Below, piece after piece: positions 34,375-46,202 of a DNA stretch of 64,000 nt (its first letter is position 1; every line of letters begins with the position of its first letter). The notes under the pieces were generated by a model. The model did no database searches. It worked only from the letters and a program-made list of their open reading frames with translations, and was not told the origin of the DNA. Both the position numbers and the translations under genes were made by a program. Location of the stretch: contig OW964555.2 of assembly GCA_943138885.2 (NCBI GenBank), positions 10,310,001-10,374,000 of the forward strand, given 5' to 3'. Source of the stretch: Tholera decimalis. Lineage: Eukaryota; Arthropoda; Insecta; Lepidoptera; Noctuidae.

Positions 34375-34562
34375 TCTATGTCCGCATAGCTAAGGAGTAG
34401 AATTTTCTGTCGGATTCTGTTTGTCGGGTTGTCTGAAAGATACAACGGAGGCGGCTTTTATATCAAGAGGGAATAGGTTACTTGTAGGCGAGTAAACTCT
34501 ATCTTAGAAAACATCATCGATTTCCATCAGACGAGATTGTGGTCAAACGCTAATCTAATGAT
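34375..34562 (+). pseudogene. CR1-like LINE 3' end, decayed
   Basis: ctatgtccgcatagctaagg parallels the AKEWN-coding region, and tcagacgagattgtggtcaa parallels the hallmark 3' end. Many substitutions. Confidence 0.5.
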
Positions 34563-34716
34563 AAAAAGTATAAAACTCCAGTAGTACCTAAGTACGATTT
34601 TAAAAAGAGTAAGATACTTTTTGTCGTCTTATCAAATGAATGAAAAAATTATAAAAATGAAGCGCAATAGAATGGGGGCTGGTGACGTCACTAGTTGCTA
34701 AGAAGTGTAACAAAAA

Positions 34717-35450
34717 TTGGCCAAGTGCGAGTCAGACTCGCCCATGAAGGGTGGTTCCGTAGTAACTACAATAATATAATATAATATGTATAACTATTCA
34801 TTTGCCGAATAAAAAAAAACCTAAAAAATTTCTTAAAACTAGCTTATTTACATTTTTACAACTACGCTAAACAAATTTGTTTTTCATAGTGTTTGTATTA
34901 CAAGGTTATATTTGCTGTTTTAGAAAATATGTTGTATCTCAAAAACTGCTGACCCGATTTCGTTCAAACCAATTTTGGTTGAAAGTTTACATTAAGATCT
35001 ACAGACATATATTTATTTTAGATTTTTCACTCCATTATTATAGAAGTTAGAGGGGGACACACATTTTACCACTTTGGAAGCTTATATCTTTTAAACGATT
35101 GACTTTATGAAAAAGTAGTTTTAGAAACCCTTATATCATTTTTAAAGACTTGTCTATAGATACCACACACGCATAGGTTTCATGAAAAAAAATATTTTCA
35201 GTTCTAGTTCCATGTATGGGGACCCCCCTTTATTTTAAATATTTTTTTATTTTTTTCTTAAAATCGGAAAGCGGTTCATAGAATACATCTACCTACTAAG
35301 TTTCACATGTATAGTCTTAATAGTTTCGGAATAAAATGGCTGTGACATACGGACGGACGGACGGACAGACAGACAGACAGACAGACGGACAGACATATCG
35401 AAACTATATGGGTTCCGTTTTTTGCCATTCGGCTACGGAACCCTAAAAAC
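34717..35450 (-). mobile_element. Element A copy 2
   Basis: From aattggccaagtgcgagtca to ggctacggaaccctaaaaa. Has an expanded ggacggacggac/agacagac run at about 35353-35395 and the terminal hairpin. Confidence 0.72.
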
Positions 35451-35759
35451 GAGAAAACATGCAAAATTTCAACGGACTAAGTGGTCTTCTTATTTTTAAC
35501 GGGACTAAATAAAAAACCTTCCTATATTTTGTGGTAACAAACGGTTTTATTGTCAGAAAAGTAAAGTCTTGTGTGTCTATTGGATTTTGGCTACCAGCTT
35601 GTCACTCAAAGAGCTTCCGTCCTATTACTGACCAAGAAAATATATTCAACCGTCACGATTGGTAATAAGCTTTAATATAAAGCAAAAGGGATTAATATCA
35701 CTAATGGTAGAATTCTTGGTGAAAAAAATATTTCTTTCAGAACTGAAAACGGGTGAATG

Positions 35760-36260
35760 GTGGTGAAAATCCCTTATGAATGTGAAAGTAACTCTGTCTG
35801 CACACTTTCACATATAAACACTTAACCGATTGTGATGAAATTTGGTACAGAAATAGATTTGATCATGAAGAAGGACATAGGCTACTTTTTCGCTGAAGAA
35901 GTTAAATAACATTAGGTATATTACATAATCAGCCTACGTTCCTACCCTGCTAGGACACAGGCTTTTTATAGGAGAAGCATGAATAATGTAGGTATGGGCA
36001 AAATATAGTGTTGTATATTTTTTTCAAGGGTTCTACGAAACAGCAATAATCCTTACTAATATTATAAATGCGAAAGTAACTCTGTCTGTCTGTGTGTTAC
36101 GCAATCACGCCTAAACTACTGAACCGATTTAAACGAAATTTGGTACGGACATAGTCTAGAGCCTGAGAAAGGACATAGGCTGCTTTTTAATGCGAAAAAG
36201 GGCTGTGTAAGGGGTTGAAATAGGGGATGAAGGTTTGTATGGAAATTACGTCATGTTTAA
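35760..36260 (-). repeat. Two partial copies of a RTE/Lep1-like tail family
   Basis: Blocks at about 35776-35905 and 36050-36260 share gcgaaagtaactctgtctgt-like starts, a gaaatttggtac core and aaggacataggctactttt. They resemble the common 'genomic tail' repeats of Lepidoptera. Class unresolved. Confidence 0.4.
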
Positions 36261-36394
36261 AGCTTGAAACTTATTTTTTAGACTTTTGATTAGAAAAATG
36301 TACTTAAATAAGCTATTAGCAGTAAAATATTGTAAATAGCTTATTTATGTACTACTCATCCTTACTTTTATGAGTTTTATTTTCAAAATATTTC

Positions 36395-37168
36395 GTCTAA
36401 AAAATTAAAAAAACTTTTTACCAAAAAATTAAACCGACTCCCAAAAACACTGCAAAGTGAAAAATAACTTTAATTTCGGTAGTCGGTGTCTTTAGTTTTG
36501 TTTTTTCGTTTTTGGCACCGACTTCCGACATTAAAGTTATTTTTCACTTTGCAGTGTTTTTGGGAGTCGGTTTAATTTTTTGGTAAAAAGTTTTTATTTC
36601 ACTCTTTTTAGTTGGATGATTTTTAATTTACCTAGTTACAAGAGCCTAAATGTCAACTACTTATAACCTTTTACAAAATATTGCTTTTCCCAATGCTGGG
36701 CCGTTAATTGTTGAGGAGTTCTCCTGGTACTTCACCATCAGCTCTACATCACCATATGCATTGTGACGAGCATAAAGTGCTTAACATCCATATTCAAGTA
36801 ATCGAATCGCAATCCACTCAATACTTATTATTGAGTAGTTTCAGCGGCCATCTGTGGTCTTCATCATCAGTTCCACTTCCCCAAATGGTACTTTTTGAGA
36901 GCAACTGCACAAGTTACTATAAGAAATACCCAAAACGCCATAGGTGTGCCTATAATATTTGAAGAGTTCCCTCGATTTCTCCAGGATCCCATCATCAGAT
37001 CCTGACTTTGGTGATAATGGTACCAATTTCGAAGTATACCCATTCGAACAAAAAAAGAATTTTCCAAATCGGTTCAGCCGTCTTCGAGTACTCGATGATC
37101 ATACATAAAAAAAAAAAAAATATATACGCGTCGAATTGATAACCTCCTCTTTTTGTCGTCGGTTGAAA
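36395..37168 (-). mobile_element. Element C copy 2 (inverted partner of copy 1)
   Basis: The hairpin end lies at about 36410-36600 and the body runs to gtcgtcggttgaaaat at about 37168. It aligns over its length with the reverse complement of 31300-32072 with few substitutions and a short A-run difference. The two copies point their hairpin ends at one another across about 4.3 kb. Confidence 0.75.
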
Positions 37169-37179
37169 ATGCTGCCCAG

Positions 37180-37220
37180 TCACTATTCTGCGCGGACGAA
37201 GTCGCGGGCACAGCTAGTAA
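37180..37220 (-). repeat. Lep1-like end fragment
   Basis: gcgcggacgaagtcgcgggc then acagctag|t: the hairpin-plus-CTAG terminus only, abutting element C copy 2. Confidence 0.5.
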
Positions 37221-37617
37221 ATAATAAGTTCCCAACAAAAGCGAACACATTTCGAATAAACAGCAATTTAACAATTTCTTGTCTTTTGAAACAAGAAGAG
37301 ATAGTACGAACTTTGACGCTTACACAAAGCGCCAAATGGTGTTTGCGCAACTTGAAGCGCTGCACAATACATGATCAACGCTGCAGCGCTGCAAGTGTTA
37401 CTAACTGCCGGAAACAGATTCGATTGGATATTGGACACGAGAGCTGACCTTATTCCTTTTACGACGAATATTAGCGTTATTTCAGGGTGGGGGAGTTTTG
37501 CTAACTTTATATTTCCCTATAATATAGAAGATTTTAGGCTACAGAACAGTGTATTGTACTATCCTATGCTGAAAATTTAATTTTTTACATGTGTATTTGG
37601 TCCGTCAGTTATTATTA

Positions 37618-37868
37618 TTACTAGCTTTTGCCCGCGACTTCGTCCGCGTAGAATAGTTACTTTGGGCTAACGTTAAATTTAACCCCGATTTTGAAGCATT
37701 CTTTATTGGCGCTCCGCTTCTATTGGCCTTAGCGTAATGATATATAGCCTTTCTCTATAAATTGACTATTTAATTAAAAAAATATTTTTCAATTCGAACC
37801 AGTAGTTCCTGAGATTATCGCGTTCAAACAAACAAAAAAACTCGTCAGCGTTATATTATTAGTATAGA
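37618..37868 (+). mobile_element. Lep1-like variant element
   Basis: Begins actagcttttgcccgcgact and ends ttatattattagtatagat. The interior (gcgctccgcttctattggcc; ttcctgagattatcgcgttc) differs from the 6.3-kb type and matches the fragment at the right edge of the window. Confidence 0.5.
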
Positions 37869-38120
37869 TAGCTGTTGCCCGCGACTTCGTCCGCGTTTCC
37901 GTCATTTTTCGTAAAAAAAAAACAGTAGCCTATGTCCTTCCTCGCTGTTCAGTTCAGGTTTTGATGTAAGAAACAGATTAACTTTCGTAATTTAGTAAGG
38001 AAATATAATATGTCAATCTATAATACTGTTGAAAAATATCGCAATACGGTACCTCACAATATTATTGTTAATAGCTGTGCCCGCGACTCCGTCAGTGTGT
38101 AACTCCTTGTGTGTTATTAA
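37868..38120 (+). repeat. Two further Lep1-like end fragments
   Basis: tagctgttgcccgcgacttc at about 37871 and tagctgtgcccgcgactccg at about 38082, each with little recognisable interior. Three such ends fall within 470 bp. Confidence 0.45.
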
Positions 38121-38370
38121 CTTAATGTATTGGTAATATTGTTTAGATCACGTTCACATGAGGCTTAAGTACCTATAGAACGAAATTTTATACCTTCGGG
38201 CGAGAGACGCGTCGAGCGCGGCGACTGATTCTCAAAAATAATCCTTATAGCATGATTCAGTATTCACGCGCGATGGCTTATTATTAGGGTATTTCATGTA
38301 TAACTTTGGTGTTTCTATACCGATTTATATGATTATATTTTACGGAATAGTTAATAATGTTAACTTTTTA

Positions 38371-39508
38371 GGGTTCCGTAGCCGAATGGCAAAAAAACGG
38401 AACCCTTATAGTTTCGAAACATCTGTCCGTCTGTCTGTCTGTCCGTCTGTCCGTATGTCACAGCCATTTTATTCCGAAACTATTAGGACTATACATGTAA
38501 AACTTGGTAGGTAGATGTATTCTGTGAACCGCTTTCCGATTTTAAGAGAAAATTTAAAAAATATTTAAAATAAAGCGTAGCCGAATGGCAAAAAAACGGA
38601 ACCCTTATAGTTTCGAAATATCTGTCCGTCTGTCTGTCTGTCCGTCCGTCCGTATGTCACAGCCATTTTATTCCGAAACTATTAGGACTATACATGTAAA
38701 ACTTGGTAGGTAGATGTATTCTGTGAACCGCTTTCCGATTTTAAGAGAAAATTTAAAAAATATTTAAAATAAAGCGTAGCCGAACGGCAAAAAAACGGAA
38801 CCCTTATAGTTTCGAAATATCTGTCCGTCTGTCTGTCTGTCCGTCCGTCCGTATGTCACAGCCATTTTATTCCGAAACTATTAGGACTATACATGTAAAA
38901 CTTGGTAGGTAGATGTATTCTGTGAACCGCTTTCCGATTTTAAGAGAAAATTTAAAAAATATTTAAAATAAAGGGGGCTCCCCATACATGGAACTGAAAC
39001 TGAAAATATTTTATTTCATGAAACCTATACGTGTGTGGTATCTAGAGACAGGTCTTTAAAAATGAGATTAAGGTTTCTAAAATGACTTTTTCATAAAGTT
39101 AATTGTTTCAAAGATATACGCTTCCAAAGTGGTAAAATGTGTGTCCGCCCCCCCCCCTCTAACTTCTATAATAATGGAGTGAAAAATCTAAAAAAACCAT
39201 ATATTGTAGATCTTAATGTAAACTTTTAATCAAAATTGGTTTGAATGAGATTGAGTCAGCAGTTTTTGAGATACAGTATATTTTCTAAAACCCCAAATAT
39301 AACTTTGTAATTCATACAAATACTATGAAAAACAAAGTTATTTGGCGTAGTTGTAAAAATTGTAAATAAGCTAGTTTTAAGAAATTTGTAAGGTTTTGTT
39401 GTTTTTTTTTTTTCAAATATATATTATATATTAAGTATATTATATTTATTATAGTTACTACGGAACCCTTCATGGGCGAGTCCGACTCGCACTTGGCCAA
39501 TTTTTCAA
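38371..39508 (+). mobile_element. Element A copy 3 with internal triplication
   Basis: Starts gggttccgtagccgaatggc and ends gactcgcacttggccaattt. The first ~199 bp are present three times in tandem (38378-38576, 38577-38775, 38776-38974) before the rest of the element continues. Contains a poly-C tract at about 39148-39157. Confidence 0.78.
38378..38974 (+). repeat. 199-bp tandem triplication
   Basis: Three near-identical units each begin gtagccgaa-ggcaaaaaaac and end tatttaaaataaag. The unit length is 199 bp in both intervals. Differences are a handful of substitutions (for example aatggc versus aacggc). Confidence 0.88.
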
Positions 39509-39724
39509 TTAGGGGTGACTGAGAGTGTTATAAACGTAAGAGTAGACAAATATTATAATCAGAAAGCTTCGAACTGCTAAGCTATCGGGAGTTACACGTG
39601 TTATTGTGAGTCAACCATAAAATATAGACATATGCTGTCGTGGGAATTTTTTTATATAATTTTAAGGAGAATATTTCCGTCATGAAATGATTTGTGTAGC
39701 TTTAACCATTAAGGTTGTACACGC

Positions 39725-39904
39725 GACGGAAGCTTAAAAAATGGAGTAACTTCTCCCGTTTTCCCAACATTTCCCTTCACTGCTCTGCTCCTATTGATTG
39801 TAGCGTGATGAAAAGTATACTATAACCCGCTCAGGAGTATGAAAAATAATTGTACCAAGTTTCGTTAAAATCCGTCGAGTAGTTTTTGTTTCTATAACGG
39901 TTAT

Positions 39905-39941
<37 letters not shown>

Positions 39942-40058
39942 AATCTATCTGATTGCATTTTTGGCATCAGTATCGATCCTTAATCACCCCCTGATAGTTA
40001 TTTTGGAAATTTATTTCATGTACAGAATTGACCTCTCTACAGATTTATTATAAGTATA
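39725..40058 (+). repeat. Dispersed element with (ACAG)n run
   Basis: Contains ggagtaacttctcccgtttt, ttgattgtagcgtgatgaaa, cgtcgagtagtttttgtttc, then a pure CAGA run at about 39905-39940, and ends attataagtatagac. Non-coding, class unresolved. Confidence 0.45.
39905..39941 (+). repeat. (ACAG)n microsatellite
   Basis: About nine uninterrupted acag/gaca units inside the 39.7-kb dispersed element. Confidence 0.85.
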
Positions 40059-40262
40059 GACTAGCATTAGCGTGGGGCTTGGCTCCCGTGGACTTTATCA
40101 CGATTTAAACATAACCCTCCTACTTTTTCAGTCGGGTAAAAATTAGACTATAACCTTCCTAAAGCTTCAAGCTACTTCCATACCAAATTTCATCCAAATG
40201 CAGCCAGTACTTTCGAAGATACAAAAAAAAAAACTTTTTCGCATTATAATATTCGTATAGAT
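40056..40262 (+). mobile_element. Family D short interspersed element
   Basis: Same sequence as 8100-8326 (ggggcttggctcccgtggac start; attataatattcgtatagat end) with some deletions. Confidence 0.58.
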
Positions 40263-40264
40263 AA

Positions 40265-40480
40265 GTCATCTGAGTCCTACTGCAAGGCAAAGGCCTCCCT
40301 TCGCCCCTATCCTATCCTAATGCATGCCCTCACCCCTGTGATCCCTCATTCATTTGCGTCCGAAGCTGCGGGTGTGGATGTGACTTCCGCCGCCCCGGAC
40401 TAGCGTCGGTCTGCCGGCAAAGGCCTCGACCTGCACCTGATCTTTCTTCGATCGTTTCGGATTGCCGTCTCATCGGGCTA
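40265..40480. repeat. LINE-type dispersed repeat
   Basis: gtcctactgcaaggcaaagg with cctcccttcgcccc is a widespread lepidopteran repeat motif. ggcaaaggcctc recurs at about 40418. GC-rich within AT-rich DNA. Confidence 0.4.
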
Positions 40481-41215
40481 TGAGAGGAAAGGAATAGAGT
40501 GCAATTGTACCTGCGCACTTACTATAGTTGTGCATACATATATTTCCCGCGCTAGCTAATCTACACTGAGATTGGTTCGGAAATCGGTCCAGAAGACTAT
40601 ATTTGTATATTGTGTGCATTAAAAAACTCGCACGATCTACAACGTAAAAGACGCAATAAATACGATTGAAAACTTGAAATGATTGCTTATGCATTATATC
40701 ATTATGGCTGCATTTATTACAAATACGTATAGGTAAGTATTAGTAGTAAGTATTTTGAGATTATGAGAAATCAAAATTAAGATAAATAAATCACATTCAA
40801 TGTTACCTATTCCAAGTTTAGTATGATAGTGCGTCGATCATTAATAGTGATCGAAGTGTTAGTGCAATAAAGTTAAAAGGATTGATATTTTCCTGTTTAT
40901 TGACTTTTAATTTCAATTACTATCACAGGAAAACCTACAACTTAATGCAACTTTATGTAAAATAAATTCAAAATACGTATTTAATGCTTTAATGGATTGC
41001 CAATTATTATGCGTCATTACTTCATTAGGTGTACAAATGAAAACAGAATAATATGGAATATTATTTAAACTTGCTAATAATAACATTATGTTTGCAAGAA
41101 GACTTATCGGGGGTTTATTGAACACCTAACTATTTTTTTTTTCATTTATAATAACTTTCGTCTCTGCCTCTGTCGGTCTCATTACTTCTTTTAAACTACG
41201 CAAAGCTCGTGAAGG

Positions 41216-41720
41216 ACTCGAGTCGAAGCTCGAGCTTTATTTATATGCCTGGTAATATTACAATGAAATATTTTGGTTTTAATGTGGTATGTATAAAAAA
41301 ATGAAATAAAAAGAAGAAAAATTTTAAATTTTACACGAATGGCGTATACAAGTAATTATTACAATAATATTAATAGTGATGTGGGTAGTTCTAATAACTA
41401 GCGATAACACTGGATCGGCGCGTTTAGTTTCCTCTATAGGAGGATGTACAAAATTATATTAAAAATATGTTATTATGTAGTGAAGTTAGTTTGTAAATAA
41501 AAATACATTATTTTAATAACATATTTATTAGATTTATTTTGGAGCATAATGTTGTGTAGTGAGCCTTTAAAACAGAGCTCGAGTCGCGACTCGAGCCTCG
41601 GAACTAGGGTTCGAGACTGGGCTCGAGCCTTCGAAATAAGGCTCGAGGCTGTAGTTCGAGGCTTCATAGGAGACTCGAGCCTTGAATGAGTCGAAGACTC
41701 GGGAGACTCGAGCCTTTTAA
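41216..41720. repeat. CTCGAG-rich degenerate mini-array
   Basis: Six CTCGAG hexamers fall in 41578-41712, in variants of gactcgagcctt/ggctcgaggc with gaps of 6-29 bp. Two more are at about 41218 and 41235. The intervening sequence is AT-rich. The motif is itself palindromic, so unit orientation is mixed. Confidence 0.6.
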
Positions 41721-41875
41721 CAACACTAGTTACGCCAGTGCAGTGGTCAATGTTTGAATCAAAACCTAACCTAAAATTGCAACGCCTAGGCAGGTATTCT
41801 CTTTATGACCATTAAAACAAGTAGTCCGAATACTTTTAATTGACTGCCAGACCCTACTTACTCTTCCAGTTTTTT

Positions 41876-42575
41876 AACCGACGAAAACGGAGGACGTTAT
41901 GTCGTCAAGTCAAGTCGACGCGTATATATTTTTTTATGTATTATCACCGATTACTCGAAGACGGCTGAACCGATTTGGAAAATTCTTTTTTTTTTTTGTT
42001 TGAAAGGGTTCGAAGTTGGTCCCATTGTCACCAAGTCAGGATCTGATAATGGAATCCTGGAGAAATCGAGGGAAATCTTCAAATATTATAGGCACACAGA
42101 CCTATCGTGATTTGAGTATTTTTTATAGTAACTTGTGTAGTTGCATTCGAAAAGCACCATTTGTGAAGTGGACCTGATGATGAAGACCACAGATGACCAC
42201 TGGAACTTAAGTAGTTCCAGTGGTCATCTGTCAATATAAGTAGGTAGGAATAATAAGTATGTCATGGGTTCCGCTTCGATTACTTGAATATGGTTATTAA
42301 GCACAATATGCTCGTCACAATGCATATGGTGAAGTGAAGGTGATGGTGAAGTAGCAGGAGAACTCCTCAACAATTAACGGCCCAGCAGTGGGAAAAGCAA
42401 TATTTTGTAAAAGGTTATAAGTAGTTGACATTTAGTCTTTTGTAACTAGGTAAATTAAAAATCGACAAATTAAAAACAGTGAAATAAAAACTTTTTACCA
42501 AAAAGTTATTTTTCACTTTGCAGTGTTTTTTGGAAGTCGGTTTAATTTTTTGGTAAAAAGTTTTTTTATTCTTTA
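41876..42575 (+). mobile_element. Element C copy 3, one hairpin arm lost
   Basis: From tttaaccgacgaaaacggag to ttttttggtaaaaagttttt. The left hairpin arm is deleted: ctttttaccaaaaagttatt goes straight to the inner repeat of the right arm. A 19-bp snap-back inverted repeat is at 42189-42231. Confidence 0.7.
42189..42231. repeat. Perfect 19-bp snap-back inverted repeat
   Basis: acagatgaccactggaact at 42189-42207 and its exact reverse complement at 42213-42231, loop taagt. Other element C copies lack the inverted partner. Confidence 0.8.
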
Positions 42576-44149
42576 GTTAGACTGTTGTTTATGCAATTAT
42601 TATTTATTACTATTACACAGTTCGTTCCTATTCATTATTACGTAAATTATAGTAATGCGCTTTGTTACCGCTGTTTGTTATTGTTCAGCGTTTCCAATTA
42701 AGCTCATGTAATCTTGTTTTATTAACAAAACTGACATATCATAAATTAAACCTTAATTAAAAGAAGATAGTTAACTGGCAGCCGTTAAATTAATTACAAA
42801 CTATTTCATTTGATTGCATAAATTATAGCAGAGATCAAACATCAAAGCACAGTTTAACTTAGTTTTGGACACCTTTACAATACCAGACGGTTTCACCGGA
42901 AACAGTTGTAAGAAGTATAAATTAAATTCAATGAAATGAATCTTGCCTTTTCGAGAAAAAATAATTCGAATCATTGCCATAAACGGTTGAAGGTCTAAGA
43001 CCGGGCCAGCGAGATCTCGCGACGTAGGGTTCAACAAATCAACACATCACGTCATGTAACGACTTATCTGTCGATACAATATGTTCTCACAGAAATAACA
43101 TAGCCAATAATTACCTAATTACACATTTTTTGTGAGTACAAACACGCCGCAACTGACCGCTTTAATGAGTTCAACTGTCAACATAACCAAACTTTCACAA
43201 AAACTTTATTTACACAAACTTATCATCACAGAAAAATAACACAAAAACCATTGTTCGATTGTCACAGAAAATATACAAGTTCGTTCCATTGATGAAAATG
43301 ATAAAAACTTGTCTTTATAAAACCGTACGCCAAACGCCAATGCACATACAGTTCAAGTTCAAAACATAACTAACGTAACGTTCGCGTAAAACCGCTGCTA
43401 CTTGAAGTTAGCTGTGGTCGCCAGGGGGACCAACATAAATTAAGATGGCGAATCAATATGGCCGACCGGCGACTACGCTGCAGTCAACGGCCTTTGTAGT
43501 AATGAATGGGGAATGAATGAACTTTGACGAACCTGATCTGTCGGCTGTCTGTTGCTGTTCAGTGTTCGATCATTGCATTCTGCTCTAGCGCCGCGCTGCG
43601 ATGGTAGTTGCTCGTATTATATAATTTATGTTTGCTAAGTACTCAGACTGAGCTACTTGTAATAAAATATACTGATTTATATAACAGATGTTATGTTAAT
43701 TATGTTAATAAAAATTTAGTACAGATTAATTACATGATAATTAAATTCGTTATAATAAAACTTCAAAAATTATTCTTAAACTTGTGCGAGTGTAAGCTTC
43801 GATGGAATTACTATTAAATACAAATGATTATAAATGTGTTCCATTACTATTTAATATAGGCTCAAACTTATGGAACGTGATTTAAATTATCAAAATCAGC
43901 CGAGAACTGAAACTCGTCTTAATTTATATGTTGAAAGTTAGTCCACTAGCTCAGTAGAGGTCCTTAATTAAACCGAAAGGAACAAAGTTGTTGAATAAAT
44001 TAGTGAAACTCCTTGCAGCCAATTGAGTCTACTGAACAAATAGTGTCCTAGAAACTGGATGAATTCATTAACTATATTTGATTGAGCTGATGTGTACTTT
44101 CCTATTCTTGTATGTGACAGGGAATGAGCTGTAATTCACCACGCAGGCC
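42576..44149. other. No gene seen; CpG-rich patch near 43.4-43.6 kb
   Basis: Mostly AT-rich. About 43370-43610 is relatively GC-rich (tggccgaccggcgactacgc; tctagcgccgcgctgcgatg) and could be a promoter or 5' UTR, but no exon can be supported. Confidence 0.3.
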
Positions 44150-44605
44150 TAGTTTTTTTTTTATTGATAATAGGCTCGCGTTTGACCACCATCTCACCTG
44201 ATGGTAAGTGACGATGTGGTCGAAGATGGAGCACGCTTGCCTAGAAGTAACTCTTGACTTAAAGACTCCCAGGTTATAGCGATCAGGAAACACAGACTCC
44301 GGCAGGGAGTTCCACTCCTTAGCCGTACGCACAATGAAAGTATTCCCAAAACATTTTGTGCGTATAGGTGGGATGTCCACCATGTAACGATGGCGCATCG
44401 CCGTTTGTCTTGTAGTCCGATGATAGAACGGGCTTGGCGGAATTAGATTGTGTAATTCCATCGCACACTCCCCAAAATGTAACCGATAGAAAACCGATAG
44501 ACCTGCAACTCGTCGTCGATGTTCAAGGCTCTGGAGCTTTGGTTCGACCAGTGAATCCTTGCCAATGAGTCTCTTGGCCCTTTTCTCGAAAGACTCAAGC
44601 GCAAA
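44150..44605 (-). pseudogene. CR1-like LINE C-terminus, frameshifted
   Basis: The minus strand reads from LESFEKRAKRLIG-type sequence (about 44600) through HNLIPPSPFYHRTTRQ, HRYMVDIPPIRTKCFGNT and RTAKEWNSLPESVFPDR to the UTR. The single frame is broken once near 44455 and by a deletion after FKSRV. The copy starts abruptly at 44605, where a SINE-like sequence begins. Confidence 0.75.
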
Positions 44606-44765
44606 GAATTTTTGGTCCTAACTCCTAGGACATGCCGCTTTACTCGCGATTTGGGGGCAGTAGTGTTAATATAAATCACAAGAATGAATACAAAATGACT
44701 GGGTTCAAACCCTACTGCTTGCGACTTGCAAGGCGGGTAACCACCGAGCTACCACTGCTCTTAAT
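44605..44765 (-). repeat. tRNA-derived SINE joined to the CR1 fragment
   Basis: Minus strand 44765 to about 44695: A-box region ggtagctcggtggttacccg and B-box agggtttgaaccc. A body follows with aaatcgcgagtaaagcggca and ctaggagttaggacc. Its 3' side abuts LINE ORF sequence without a gap, so it may be a SINE/LINE chimera or adjacent insertion. Confidence 0.5.
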
Positions 44766-44769
44766 TAAT

Positions 44770-45700
44770 AAAAATAAATTTACAGTTTGATCATGACGAA
44801 AAGTTAACTCGTTTTAAATAAGGAAAATACTTATTTTGGGACATAAATACACAGTTACAGAATCCACGAACATTTTTTTGTACTGTTTATAAATATTAAA
44901 CAAAGAGACGAAAATCGCAAGCAAAACGTCTGTACGTTTCTTTTTTAGTGAAAAATGCCTCTCGCATTTAGCCTAGACTTGAATGTTAAGAGATTTGAAG
45001 GCGTCTCAAGTTTCAAAAGACTTTTTCTAGTACGGACTTTAAATGACAAGTACCTAGTATTTACTCAAACGTCTTGTGAAGAAACCTTCATGAATTCTAA
45101 AGTTGCCCGCAAGAAATTTTAAGGTTACGACTCAATTATTTGATCCGAACTGACTATTTTTAACAGAAAAAGATGCTTATCGAATTAATTATGATAGGAT
45201 TAAGGGTTGCCCGGCAGGTAGTAAGAGGGAGGATTAAAATGATTATCTTGAGAAAAGGTGACGGAAATGAAAACGAAAGTTGAGGTACGGAATTCCATTT
45301 GTTAGATAGGATTAATTAAAAACTTAACGAAAATTACTTTAAAATAGCACTAACTGATACTATAATTTACATAGCTCTTTTTGTAATAAACACTTAAGTG
45401 CAATTATTATATTAATCGGCCAATCAGGGGATCGGCACTGTGTCTGCTTAACACAGGTTAACTTTTAGCCTAGCTAGAAGCACGGTATCTCAATAGCTAT
45501 CTATATGGAAGTTATATAGATTGTACCAGATAAAATACTGGTACTAAACTGTATGTACAGTTCAACTGCAAGTCAACCACAACATAGTTGGAATAAAGGA
45601 TAGCCGGCAAATTGGCCACCCCACAAACTATTCGACCTCAAAAACTTAATTTTCTTGAAAGAGAACCTTTAGAATAAAATCATAATAAAGAATCTATTTC
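44770..45700. other. AT-rich sequence, no gene seen
   Basis: No recognisable feature. Confidence 0.3.
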
Positions 45701-45704
45701 TATA

Positions 45705-46075
45705 AAAAAATTTTTAGCATAAAATAGAACCGACTTCCATATCAAAACACAACAAAGCCAAAAATAACTTTAATTTCGGAAGTCGATGTTATTGGTTTTG
45801 ATTTTCTTTTTTCACACCGCCATCCGAAATTAAAGTTATTTTTGGCTTTGTAGCGTTTTGATATGGAAGTCGGTTCTATTTTTTGCTATTTTTTTTTCAC
45901 GTTTTTTAGTGGGTTTGGTTTGTAATTTATCTAGTTACAAAAGCCATAAAGTCGATCGTTTTCCCGATGCATAGCCGTTAATTTTTGAGGAGTTCTCCTG
46001 TTACTTGACCATCAGCTCTACATCACCATATGTATTGTGACGAGCACACATCCTTTATATTCAAAAAGGTACACT
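45705..46075 (-). mobile_element. Element C relative, second subfamily
   Basis: Hairpin arms atagaaccgacttccatatc (about 45726) and its inverse (about 45866-45885) flank an inner aataactttaatttcggaag pair. A truncated body follows (gaggagttctcctgttactt). Closest to the 4.5-kb copy. Confidence 0.65.
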
Positions 46076-46202
46076 TACATTTATTTTTAGGCTCGCTACT
46101 GATGCCATCCGGCAAACAATTAGACCAGAGCTTCTATTTTGCCCCTATCGGCCAAAATACAAGCTCCGGTTCAGGAGTTCAGCCGTGGAGTGTTGAATTG
46201 AA

